Below, piece by piece: positions 21,173 to 30,716 of a stretch of DNA of 64,000 nt (positions within the stretch are counted from its first letter, which is position 1; the number at the start of each line of letters is the position of its first letter). The DNA lies in the NCBI GenBank assembly GCA_013368315.1, contig JAACJM010000012.1, positions 868,001 to 932,000 on the forward strand, written 5' to 3'. Under the pieces are notes generated by a model. The model searched no databases and had not been told where the DNA came from. It was given only the letters and a program-made list of their open reading frames with translations. The stretch comes from Tetrapyrgos nigripes. Lineage: Eukaryota > Basidiomycota > Agaricomycetes > Agaricales > Campanellaceae. Both the position numbers and the translations under genes were made by a program.

Positions 21173-24100
21173 CTAATCACCACCCATGTTGACTCCACTG
21201 ACTCCTTTCTTCCCAACTTTACTCTTCCTCGCCCTGAGAAGACTTTTCCCGTGTAGACCCTCCGGAGGAGTGAACCCTAGAGCCGTAGTCTTCATCTGAC
21301 CATCCCCAACCATCTGTGTCTGTGTCTGTCCTTCACTACTCGACCCTAACCCACCCATACCACCTCTCTCCAACGCAGCCTGCTTCGCGGCCTCTGATCC
21401 ACCTACCACCACATCGACACCTTTTGCGCTACTACCACCAACTCCAGCACCACCGGCACCACCACTACCCCGGCTACCAATCGAAAGAATATCCCCTTCC
21501 GCTCCCTCTTCTTCCACATCGAACCCAGGTGAGAGAGGAGGATCGTAAGTTTGGGTTTGAGGATTACCCCAGACGATGGGCATAGGTGCCTCATAGCCTA
21601 CGATACCGAGTTGACGGCAATAATATTGGACAGCGGCATGGAATGCAGTTTTTCGATTCCAACGGAGAGTCCAATCTTGCCAGGTTCTGTCACGTTGAAG
21701 ATTAATATGAAATGAGAAGGAAGGAAGGAAGAAATAACCCACCCATTATGTCCTATGGGGAACGACACCTCTAGATACCGCTGATACACAATCTTTTGCA
21801 ACGTCAGGGAGGTACTCGGCTCATACCACCGATTCTGCTCCGTCGACAACCACCGATTTAGACATGCTTCCAGTTCGTCGAGTTTGGACAGAGGTGTTCG
21901 CCAGGCGACTTGGATGACGCAGTTCTCGTACATTTTCTGAGGTTTTAAAATGAGTACGCTTGTCAAAAGAGACTTGGATTCGTTCATTACTCACACCACT
22001 CCTTCTCACATTTGTGATAAACTTGGCGAAGAGCTGATTGTTGAAATAGTATGATTCTGTTCCGTCTACTCGAGTAAAGACTGTGGCGAACAAGCCCATC
22101 TTCTTGACGGTGAGGTTCTCGTCGTCAATGAAGCATCGGTCTCCAGTGTCATAGGGGCTACAAATAGATCAGTGGGCCTGTAATAGAACAGACCAGAAAT
22201 AAGTACTCACTGCGTAACAAACAGGAACATAATGGCATCAAACGCATTACTAGCCGTACTCCGGAAAATAAAACTAGCCGCAATACCCAAAGAATAAACA
22301 CTTGTCAAACTATCTCCAACCTGAACCCCAAATACGCTTAGACTTATAAAGAACAAGATGATCATCGCAAAGAATAACAAGATGTTGTCTAGGGTCTTTA
22401 AAGCCTGTCCAACATCCCGCATGGATCTCGCGAGGAACCGGCGTTCTCTATAAACACGCAGTAGGAGGAACTTGACCTCGGAGCGAGATATGTCACCGTT
22501 ATTGTCTCGGTCGAAAACGCGGAAAGCTTCTTGAGCTTTCTCGGTTGTAGGGAAAGCCGGGTAAAAATCGGAAGGTATCAAAAATGTACGGGCTGTGTTG
22601 GGAGGCTTGAAGCGGTAGTAGATTGTACGAGCGAGACGCTAAAGACAAGTGGTATGAGGTCGAGTACTGTGATGGAAAACAAGGACCACAAACCTTGGCC
22701 TCACTGGTGCTACCAACTGCACCATAACCCAGCGCAGTCATACCATCATCCTCGTCTTCACCCTTGATATTCCTCGCGTCGTGTAACACAGCCGACTTCA
22801 AAACCTTTGCTGCAGCTGCCAATGTATCTCCTGCTCCACCCGTATCTTCACGATGACCGTCGGTACTTGGTCTAGGACTAGGTGTAGCTGTGCGACTAGG
22901 TGTAGTTGCGTGGCTGGGCGGGTACCGGTGTGAAGGAGAGCCGGTGGTGGGAGAATTGCGGGATGGAGGCGAGTAATCACCCAGCATGGGAGTTGAACCC
23001 GAGGGTCCTTGATTCCTCAAGACACCCATTTCGTGCTCCACATCCTCAACAGTGACAGTGGGTTTTTTCGAGTGAGACTTGCTGGTTGACGCGAACCATG
23101 AAGGAGTGCTCTTCCTCTTCCCTTTCTTACTCTGCCCTACTAGCGTCTTGTCTGCGTCCTCGACATCACCATCCGTAGCGGCATTATCTTCATGTCTGGC
23201 TCCTCCCCAATTGAAATAGTCCTTTTCAATTACAGGAGTCCCAAAACCCGGTGTTCGCACCCGAGAGGATAATCCCAGTCCCAATGAACTACCTCGGTAG
23301 TGATGAGTATGTTTGGGCTTGTAATTCCGCAAATGTTCGACAGCGCTAAGCTGTTCGCTGAGCGTATCCAACCGCTCCTTGAATGCCGTCCGATGGAACG
23401 CAAACGCGATTGCGTGTGAGAGCATTCGCTGAATACAAACCATCAAAGCGAGGAAGAATAAGAACTCGATGACTTGATAGACCCGCCTCGTATAATGCGC
23501 AAAACTATCGTTGGGGTGGTCGACGTTGTAGAGATGGTAGATGTGTCCGAAGATGATGACCCAACTTGCCCAACCGCTCGCTGCGTACAAGACGGGTTTG
23601 AAAGTATTTTTGACCGACTTGTAGAGTTCAATCCGGGATTTATGCCGTTCCGAGACATGTCCCCAGACAGCAGCGACCATGAAAGTCACAATTCCAGGAA
23701 CAAGGTCCACAATGAGAGCTAGGTACCAAGAAATGAGCAAATTTGCAGCAGCCCAAAACGTCCAGCATTGGACATTATCTTTGATATATCGACGGTGGTC
23801 TGTAGGGTTATTCTCATACCAGAAGAAGTGTATGAGGATGCCAGGCGTGACCATGACAGCCGCTACGAAAGTGGACCCAATAAGCGTAGAGAAGAGAAGA
23901 GTGATAATTCTGTTAATGAATCTTGAGAGGCCGCCTTGTAAAGCAATACCACGGCAAAACTCACCGCTTAAGCCCCCATCCTTGGGATTTACGTTTGACG
24001 CCAAACTTCTCTTCAAACTTGGCTTCTTGATCGACGAGATCTTCCTCATCACTCCAGTTGTAATCCGAGTCGTCTTCATCGTCGTCCGTACCGGCAAGAG

Positions 24101-24398
24101 AAACGTTGTCTAGATGTGTACGGTAGGTGGGTTCAGGCTGTTGGACGTGTTCTGGATAGTGTACTTTTGGTTTGGAGTCGACTGGAGCAGACTTTCCACC
24201 CTCAAGCGTCTCCTCGGTCATGTCAACGCGTGAACGGTAGGCAGGGGAAGGAGGGTAAGAGTAAGGACCGTGTGGGACGTCGAGAGTTTGGAAGACGTCA
24301 AGAGTGACGTTGGACGAGGAGGGTTGAGCACGATATGATGGAGCAGGTCGTAGTACGTCGTCCTGGGAATTCCCGGCCTTCTCATCTTTCTCTGCCAT
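21173..24398 (-). CDS. EF-hand mechanosensitive ion channel (MscS family, Msy1/Msy2-like)
   Basis: Predicted endomembrane channel for hypo-osmotic response; fission yeast Msy1/Msy2 are ER proteins controlling calcium and volume. The N-terminal 145 residues are disordered and acidic (DDDEDDSDYNWSDEED). After an intron come four hydrophobic segments: IITLLFSTLIGSTFVAAVMV, the CWTFWAAANLLISWYLALIV region, VLYAASGWASWVIIFGHIY and VIEFLFFLALMVCIQ. A Ser/Pro/Thr-rich linker follows, then the EF-hand loop DRDNNGDISRSE with all canonical ligands. The pore/beta domain holds LLFFAMIILFFISLSVFGV, FIFRSTASNAFDAIMFLFVTHPYDTGDRCFIDDE, NNQLF and VAWRTPLSKLDELEACL. The tail is Gly/Ser-rich and probably disordered. 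About 1000 residues, normal for fungal MscS proteins. At least seven introns. Low-confidence splice joins: near 21740 and 22630. Confidence 0.92.
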
Positions 24399-24690
24399 GA
24401 TCGAAAAAAAAGCACCTGTTGATCGTTAACTCTTTATATGTATACGGCGCTTAGCGACCAATTTGACGTCATCCTGACCCTCATTTGTTTTTGCCGTTTT
24501 GGCTTATTTCACTGCTACCCTTGAAACTGTGACTACCAGGAGAACCAGAGACCGCCCAAAACAGCAGCTTCATGAATTTTCAGAGACATCATCATGGAGC
24601 TCTTAGCTGCGAATGGCCTGCCTAGGTGGAGTCGTTTTCGTGACATTTCGACACGGCCTATTCTGCCCTCCACTTCCATTCAAAGTGTTT

Positions 24691-24892
24691 GAATACAGCC
24701 GTTTGCATAAGGTTCTTCATGTCGCGAACCTTTTCACTACGTATTTGGTGATCTTTGCTCCCATGCAATTGCCATGCAAATCGACGGCTCCCCATCATTT
24801 CAGGGTCTTTTGTATGGATGCAAATACCAATAAATATATTAGGTGTTTCGAGAGTTCGCGACCTGAAGAACCTTATGCAAACGGCTGTATTC
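24691..24892. repeat. Inverted-repeat element with 39-bp arms (MITE-like)
   Basis: The arm 24691-24729 is the reverse complement of 24854-24892 with one mismatch (position 24720 against 24863). The arms enclose about 124 bases, and weaker complementarity continues outward (AAAGT near 24683 versus ACTTT near 24899) and inward. A transcript would fold into a long hairpin. No reading frame inside is credible. It may be a miniature inverted-repeat transposable element or a foldback remnant; clear target-site duplications were not found. Confidence 0.75.
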
Positions 24893-25012
24893 GGGGTAGA
24901 CTTTGTGATTAACGTTCGGGCCCCCGATCATTAGAGTAGATCATGGGAAGAAATTAAGTTTTGGGCATTTTTGAACTGGAGTAAATCTTGAGTATTTTCA
25001 TAATGGCCGGAC

Positions 25013-25397
25013 TACTGTAGAATTTCGTCCAAGTGTTCATTGGGGATGACGCGTGACACTTTTTCCCTACAGTTCACTGAGTTCAGTCCCAAATTTTGGG
25101 CGTGACACCTCCCAAAATTAGCTCATTTGTGACAGTTAATTCTGAGTTTTGGTACTGATATTATGCTCAAATTGAACCAAATTGAGGTAATAATGAAAGG
25201 ATTCTTTAGACAGACACATTTCTAGGTAATCGAGCGCGAAGCACAAAATTTTTACGCTTTTGTAGGTGAAATTACCTAAAATGGATACACTGTCACCTGG
25301 TTCAGTGGCCGTTGTGAGGTGTGACAACCCATGAAAAATGAACAGTTCAGCCTTCGCTGTGACGCGTGACTGAACACTTGGACGAAACTCTACAGTA
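25013..25397. mobile_element. Putative MITE with 25-bp terminal inverted repeats and TA borders
   Basis: Arms 25013-25039 and 25371-25397 are reverse complements at 26 of 27 positions. The outermost bases are TA on both sides, so a TA target duplication with TIR CTGTAGAATTTCGTCC... is a natural reading, as for Tc1/mariner-type elements. Just inside each arm there is a GACGCGTGAC (25048-25057 and 25361-25370). The interior (about 330 bases) is AT-rich and has no transposase frame, so the element would be non-autonomous. It is close to the first inverted-repeat element, suggesting a local insertion hotspot. Confidence 0.6.
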
Positions 25398-25612
25398 TAC
25401 CATGTAGGGCCGTTTGTAGGACAAACTTCTGTATGGAGGCCGGGGAAAACAGCAACAAAAAGACATGCAGGAAGAGGAACAAGGCACCGCGACTGTTGGC
25501 CTACAGATCCCGTTAATCGTAAATCGTAGCAAGAAAACACATTACAATACTACACTAGCAAGAGAACACGCGCTACGACAGCAACGATAGCAACAAGAAA
25601 ATGATAATACAA

Positions 25613-26010
25613 CTACTTTTTGCGCTTGCGAGAGGAGCCTGTTTCGTCGCCAGAAGGCCAGCGATCCTTGTTATCTGACTCAGACACAGCCCAAGTAGTA
25701 CCATATGTCTTGCCACTTTTCTCGAACTTTTGCATGTCCGTCTTGAAGGACATCCCAACCCCAACAAGAACTGCTTGCATAGGCAATGCCGTGACTTCGC
25801 AAAATCCTTTTGCCTGATCAAAATACATCGGCATGCTGCCATCTTCAAGAAGCTGAAGTCGTGGATTGTCCATGTCATCCTCGTTACCATCACCAACAAA
25901 TTGTAACGGTGGACGAGATGCAGATGATTGAGAAGTTTCTCAGGGCGTAGGCTGTGACGAGATAAGGATTGTGTTTCTAGCAACAAAGATAAACTCACCT
26001 AGAGAGCTCA
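25613..26010 (-). CDS. Small hypothetical protein in a repeat-rich island
   Basis: Unrecognised. Two exons: ATG at 26010 with MSSL, a 63-base intron (GTGAGT to CTGAG), then ETSQSSASRPPLQFVGDGNE, LEDGSMPMYFDQAKGFCEV, a hydrophobic VLVGVGMSF patch, FEKSGKTYGTTWAVSESD and a basic tail SSRKRKK at the stop. About 112 residues. Composition and the clean splice favour a real gene. The C-terminal RKRKK could be a nuclear signal. It sits between MITE-like repeats and a stem-loop array, so it may be lineage-specific or derived from a mobile element. No homologue comes to mind. Confidence 0.5.
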
Positions 26011-26139
26011 TCCGTGTGACATGTAGGGAACGGGCAAGAAAAGGTCTCTTCACGGCTGAAGAACTTTTCGGCGGGGGCATGCAGGTGGGACAGCATGTGT
26101 ACCAAAAGACGCGATTTTAGGCTAGCAAGCGTCTATAAG

Positions 26140-26460
26140 GGACTGAATAGTGGCAATATGCGTCTCCGATTTGCTACGACGTTGAGAAAAAAACAGTACT
26201 GGCTGCGCCGTCGTAGGGAACTAGATAGTACAGGCGTCTCCGCTTCGCTTCGCTACGACGTCGAGCTTCGCTCGAAAGACAGTAACCGGCTTCGCCGGGA
26301 TACAGTGTTGAGGCTTCGCCTCAAAAGATAGTGGAGGCCCTCAAGGGCGGCTTCGCCGAATACAGTGTTGAGGCTTCGCCTCAAAAAACAGTGGAGGGAT
26401 CGTAGTCGAGCAGGCGGCTAGCGCCGCAAAACAGTAGCGCCTTCGCTCGGAGTGTGGCGC
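26140..26460. repeat. Array of short GC-rich stem-loops separated by an ACAGT spacer
   Basis: At least six small palindromes alternate with a constant A-rich ACAGT/ATAGT spacer. Palindromes include CGAGCTTCGCTCG, CCGGCTTCGCCGG, GAGGCTTCGCCTC (twice), CGGCTTCGCCG and GCGGCTAGCGCCGC; most have a TTC loop. Spacers ACAGT lie at 26193, 26279, 26302, 26362, 26388 and 26431, ATAGT at 26328. A 37-base stretch starting TACAGTGTTGAGG is present at 26301 and again at 26361, so part of the array is a 60-bp tandem duplication. Stem sequences differ while stem form and spacer are kept. It ends just before tRNA-Lys. Confidence 0.75.
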
Positions 26461-26467
26461 TCCCTCT

Positions 26468-26551
26468 AGCCCACCGCGAGGGTCGAACTCGCAGCCTTCA
26501 GATTCAGTCTCTTTAAGAGTCTGACGCTCTATCCGATTGAGCTAGGCGGGC
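26468..26551 (-). tRNA. tRNA-Lys(CUU) with a 10-base intron
   Basis: 5' GCCCGCC pairs with GGTGGGC at the 3' end (one G-T wobble). D arm TAGCTCAATCGGATAGAGC; anticodon stem TCAGA/TCTGA around loop CTCTTA-A, anticodon CTT; T arm GCGAG-TTCGACC-CTCGC. After base 37 there are 10 extra bases (AAGAGACTGA) in the canonical tRNA intron position. Discriminator base T. No 3' CCA is encoded, as expected for a nuclear gene. Confidence 0.93.
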
Positions 26552-27668
26552 AATGGAGATGGGTAGAGATGACCCAAGTGGACCTACAAGTGCACACGCA
26601 GTGGCTGTGGCGAGAGAGTACGGGAAAGGAGCTCAAATGACCCCTTTTATTTTTGCTTCCGTTTTGCAAATTGAGGAGTGTTCAGCAGCAGACCAAAGTT
26701 AGCTCTGGCAGCGACGGACCAGAAAAGAAACATAACCCTAGCTTTACGAAAGGTAGATCCAGAGGAATTTGAGTGAGATCCACACAAGCGGACTCGATAC
26801 CTGGAAGACAGATAGACTTATTCAGTACTAGGCTCAACAGCTCTCTTGTCAGTTCAACGCTTCCACTTCTATCTTCCCGGATTTCTTGTTCTGCGCGATG
26901 AGGTAGTGACGGAGGGCTGCAAAAAATGGGATCATGCAACTCACCCCAGTGCCAGGGATATCGAGAAGGAAAAGAACCCGTGAAAGATCCCCTTGCCTTC
27001 TCGTCAGAATCGTCAATATGTTCTGAGATCCCGGATGAGTCGGCCCCGCACAATAACTGTTTCGTAGTCTGTGGCTATAAGCAGTGGAATGAAACAGGGC
27101 TGATTGAAGCATGAAATCATACCTAGCATAGTGGTCAGCGAGGATGAAGGGAATAAGGAGGCCAAATGTGCACCCTTCGACTATGAAAAGGTAAATTCGA
27201 GTAGCGAGGGTTGAACGGAGCGCTGAAAGCCCTACGCATCTCCCCTGCACGGCTCCAATGAGGATTCTACTTGCGACAAGACGATCTAATGACTTATGAG
27301 CGCGGCAGATACTAGGAATACTGCTTACCATGAGCTGGTCGATGAGATCCGATGTTCCTTTATTACGACAAGCCGAAATAGTGAATTACGATGGTTCCTG
27401 GAGTACCATCCGGAATACACGGCTGACGGATGGAATGAAACCTGTGTAGTATCAATAAACCCAAGGAGTATATCTTGACTAGCCTCCTCTCAGCAAACCG
27501 GTACGAGGCCCAGTGTGTCGAAGGGATCTTCCCTGTAATCCGGCTCATATGGACAATGTCATTGTTCATGATTAGTACAAATTTACAATTCCTTTCAAGG
27601 TAGAAATCAAAATTGACGATAGATACTGTACATACGCAAATGATACTGGCCACGTCTTCAAATGCAGT
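26552..27668. other. 1.1-kb gap with no supported gene
   Basis: Minus-strand frames here include hydrophobic runs (IYLFIVEGCTFGLLIPFIL, LSRVLFLLDIPGTG, then HYLIAQNKKSGKIEVEALN at about 26850) that hint at a membrane protein. Joining them needs several unsupported splices and I recognise no family, so I do not call a gene. It could hold a degenerate multi-pass protein. Confidence 0.4.
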
Positions 27669-28643
27669 TTATGAGGACTTGGCACCGCATCGCAAGCTGG
27701 CACCGCAAAATTGAGCCAATATAATCCAAAGTACAATCTGAAATGCTTTAAATTAGACTTGCTCTTATTCGAGAAGCATTAACTACTCACCAATCCAACC
27801 AGAATACTCAAACCCAAGATCTTCTTGTTCCTCCACCACATTTGTCGTCGGACAGTCCTTGCGCCTCTCCTAAAAGCAGTTGCCTGACCAGCCATGACAT
27901 CTGTCTTGTCGACCAATAACTCGATCCTTTCGCCTCGACTAAGAATCTGCTCCACGTTCTGGACCATGATATCTTTGACTTGGTTGAGTTCGGCTTGAGC
28001 GCGTGCAACTTCGTCTTGAGGAGGAGAGGTATTGTATTGATGCATTAAACTGGAGATGACGGGCCCGAAGGTGCCTTGCATCCCGTACGCGGGCATGTCG
28101 GGATCGTTATCTGAGGAGGAAGGGGCTTCCAGGAACTGCGAAGAGATGTTTGAATTAGGTTATAAGTAGTCAGAGATAGCGACTCACCTTTCGTTGCAGT
28201 TCAGATAGGAAGGCAAATGGCATCCTCCTAGTCCACAATCAGTAAGACATATAACAGCAAAGATGATTCAGACCTTCCAGCTGAATCGTCTGCCATGACC
28301 AAGTAAGTGAAGCCACCCTCCGAGACATAGTGGAAAAGATATTGTTCCCAAACGTAAGTGAGTTTGCTGATTAAGATACAGTGAGTTAGGCTCGAGCTGT
28401 CAAAGCAAGTCTATAAACCTGTTATTGGGTGGTATCTTGGATAGAATAGTCTGCGTGGCTGGTTAAATGGATTTCGTCAGAACTAACCGCACCGCAGACG
28501 AATGAGAACCGACCATTTGAGAAATCTCTCGAGCCAGACTTATGCTCAGCAAGGATGTTTGGGCCACGGGCCACTAAGGCATGAATCTGGACATATTTAA
28601 GACAGCATTGGATGCCAAATAGACAGGTACTCACCAAAGACAT
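27669..28643 (-). CDS. R-SNARE of the VAMP7/longin type
   Basis: Predicted vesicle SNARE for endosome/vacuole fusion. Exon 1 is only MSL at 28643. The longin domain follows: IHALVARGPNILAEHKSGSR, then ILSKIPPNNSKLTYVWEQYLFHYVSEGG, FTYLVMADDSAGRRMPFAFL and SELQRKF. The SNARE motif runs DEVARAQAELNQVKDIMVQNVEQIL-S-R-GERIELLVDKTD, with the zero-layer Arg, then ATAFRRGARTVRRQMWWRNKK as in VAMP7. A single C-terminal helix ILGLSILVGLIVLWIILAQF is completed by the last exon, after an intron from about 27793 to 27728; a short tail ends CGAKSS. About 235 residues, the usual length. Six or seven exons. YKT6 is excluded because the C-terminus is a membrane helix, not a CCxxx motif. Confidence 0.92.
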
Positions 28644-28865
28644 GGTTGAGGATGGAGTGCAACCGGGTTGCGCAAGGCGGCGCGCATGACGCAAAAGTTC
28701 TCACGTAAATGCCTCCTTTCTTTCACTGTCAGCGACCAACTGGATCTTGCCTGAAAAGCAGGAAATGCCAGTGCTTTTCTTCATAAAATATTCGGGAAGG
28801 CTCCTTGGATACATTCATAAAAAAGTACACCGCAAAAAACGCGTAAATTGGTATACAACACAGCA

Positions 28866-30354
28866 CTACGCGTCGCCTTGAAGTCCCCAGTCAGAACCCA
28901 TCATCTCATTACTCTTTCCGTCCGTTTCATCCACCAACAAGCGCGCACACTCCACTCCAGCGACGGGTAGACGGAGTCTTTGTTGTCCATTTGGAAGAGG
29001 ATGTGGTATATGACTTGGAATAATGCCTGCCTGCATCAATGCAGTACCTTGGTCCCACCAGATATGTTCGTGGTACAGCCTATCTCCTCTCACATTCACC
29101 ACTGCTACGAAGGGAATTTCAAGTTTCTTTCCTGAGGGAGGTATTCCCGGAAGCAGCCAGTCGACAATGCGATCGTGAGTGAGTTTGAATACGAATTCGT
29201 CTGTTTCAACCAATTCTCAAGTTTGTTTGTAGTTGCAAAGGTAGTTCAGTTGCTCACCGATGATACGGTCACTCCCGACTGTCCGGGAGACAAGTTGCAG
29301 CTCAGTGTCGGCTGGATTGCTGTTAGGAAGAGCTCAGGGGGATTTTGAACCTGATGAGGAGGTTTACTGACGCGAAGATGAAATGATCCCGGTAGAAAGC
29401 GGTGAGTGCCTTACGACCGACTCCTCCGGTCATCTAATGGACAAGTGTTTCAAGGACTAACCAACACCGGAGATGACAAGTCACTGACTGTTGGGACATG
29501 GTTCACGTATGGCTCAGCCTGTTCCAATCTCTTGAGAAAAAGCATGCTCGGAATTGATTCCACGTACCACCATCGTTCCCAAAGTTTTTGATAGATTCCT
29601 TACCTCAAACTCGAAATACGTGTGCTCCTCCCATACCGCCTCAATGTCAAATATAGGACCTCCTAGTATCTTTCTCAAGAAGACTAGCGTCCGGCTGTGG
29701 GCAAGTGTAGCAGCACCAGGATCATAATCTGCTGCTTGGGGAAGGATAAAATGAGGAGTGGAGTTGGAGTATCGATGTACAGTCACCGGTCCAGATGCAG
29801 CTGGAGGTGTAACATTGGCAGGGACATGAGCAAATGTTGGTACGGCCGGATCTACAGCAGGAGACCCAATACAGACTAGACAAGATAACCTTGTGTCCTT
29901 GGGAAGGTATATCATGACCTCCTGCAATACTTCAGGATCATAAACTGCTCACAGGCTACGTCAGAATACTCGTTCCAATTACCAGATAGATCTTACCATA
30001 GACCGCGAACTTATCCCTAGTGTCCAGCTCCTTGAGATTCAGCAACGCCTCGACTCCTTTCGTCAAGGCAGTTCCCACCGACCATCCAGACTTTTCCCTG
30101 GAATTGACTATACCAACTACAGCGAAACCTTCCTCGGCCCATTTCTGCACTGGTTCGGGGTCTAGAGGCTTGTTGCCTTGCCTGGCTGAATACGAGGACG
30201 GTAGCGGGAGGAACGCTATCAAGCCTGGACCTGTTCCACGGTGCGTCAAGGGAGGTTGCAATACTGCATTGTCACTCAGGTTAACCAAAGGCGCTGATGG
30301 CAGAGCGACCTCTTGTTCATCGGGCGACTCGGGATCATAGGATTGAGGAGGCAT
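28866..30354 (-). CDS. Dienelactone-hydrolase-like / SnoaL-like fusion protein
   Basis: About 400 residues in two parts. N-terminal part: GPGLIAFLPLPSSYS, VQKWAEEGFAVVGIVNSRE, FAVYDPEVLQEVMIYLP, LVCIGSPAVDPAV, and LAHSRTLVFLRKILGGPIFD, which follows the strand-helix order and C-terminal His helix of dienelactone hydrolases. I do not see the usual nucleophile elbow (G-x-C-x-G), so catalysis in this half is doubtful. C-terminal part, SnoaL/NTF2-like: EAVWEEHTYFEFE, PYVNHVPT with MTGGVGRKALTAFYRDHFIF joined across an intron, LVSRTVGSDRIIDEFVFKLTHD, WLLPGIPPSGK, EIPFVAVVNVRGDRLYHEHIWWDQGTA. The last segment is strongly conserved in fungal proteins annotated as carboxymethylenebutenolidase. Start at 30354; divergent from the FAD monooxygenase. 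The metabolic role is unknown. Confidence 0.8.
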
Positions 30355-30716
30355 TGCAAAGATGCTGTTCCCTCCGACAGTCTTGCGCAGATTAAGGGAC
30401 GATAACCGGTTACTTCAAAGTGACTTGGAAGAACTAGATCAAGATATTAGACAGCTATCATTTTCCGTCAGGGGCACTAAGTGCTTTCGGAAATTCCGAT
30501 AAGCGTTCCGTCTCCGCTCGGCCGAGCCAACAGTACGTCACATTTCTCTTCTGTCCTAAATCACCTGCGAACTTTTCCGTGGATCCTCTCGGCCGAGAGG
30601 AACAGTCTGAACCAGAGCATTGTCACTTGTCTATCTCTCTCTCGCTGCTTTCCTTAAAATGGCTGCCTTTCTCCTGTGAGTCCCAGCTCTATCTTCGCTT
30701 GTATTCACGTCTAACC
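30355..30716. promoter_or_regulatory. Divergent promoter region between DLH-SnoaL and FAD monooxygenase genes
   Basis: 362 bases separate the two start codons of oppositely oriented genes. It contains CTCGGCCGAG palindromes at about 30517-30526 and 30588-30597, a repeated site that could bind a shared regulator. The pairing of a monooxygenase with a lactone-hydrolase-like gene would fit aromatic catabolism, as an inference only. Confidence 0.45.

Larger units (their letters stand above)
24399..25612. other. Repeat-rich gap with two inverted-repeat elements
   Basis: No gene seen. Contains the two inverted-repeat elements at 24691-24892 and 25013-25397. The first 200 bases should hold the MscS promoter. 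Confidence 0.55.

Noticed and set aside
26140..26460. CRISPR-like array
   Set aside because: The units are palindromic with short constant spacers, the reverse of CRISPR organisation; repeat length is not constant and the host is a eukaryote.
26849..27653. Multi-pass membrane protein on the minus strand
   Set aside because: Hydrophobic stretches exist in several frames, but no credible start, splice pattern or family match could be assembled.
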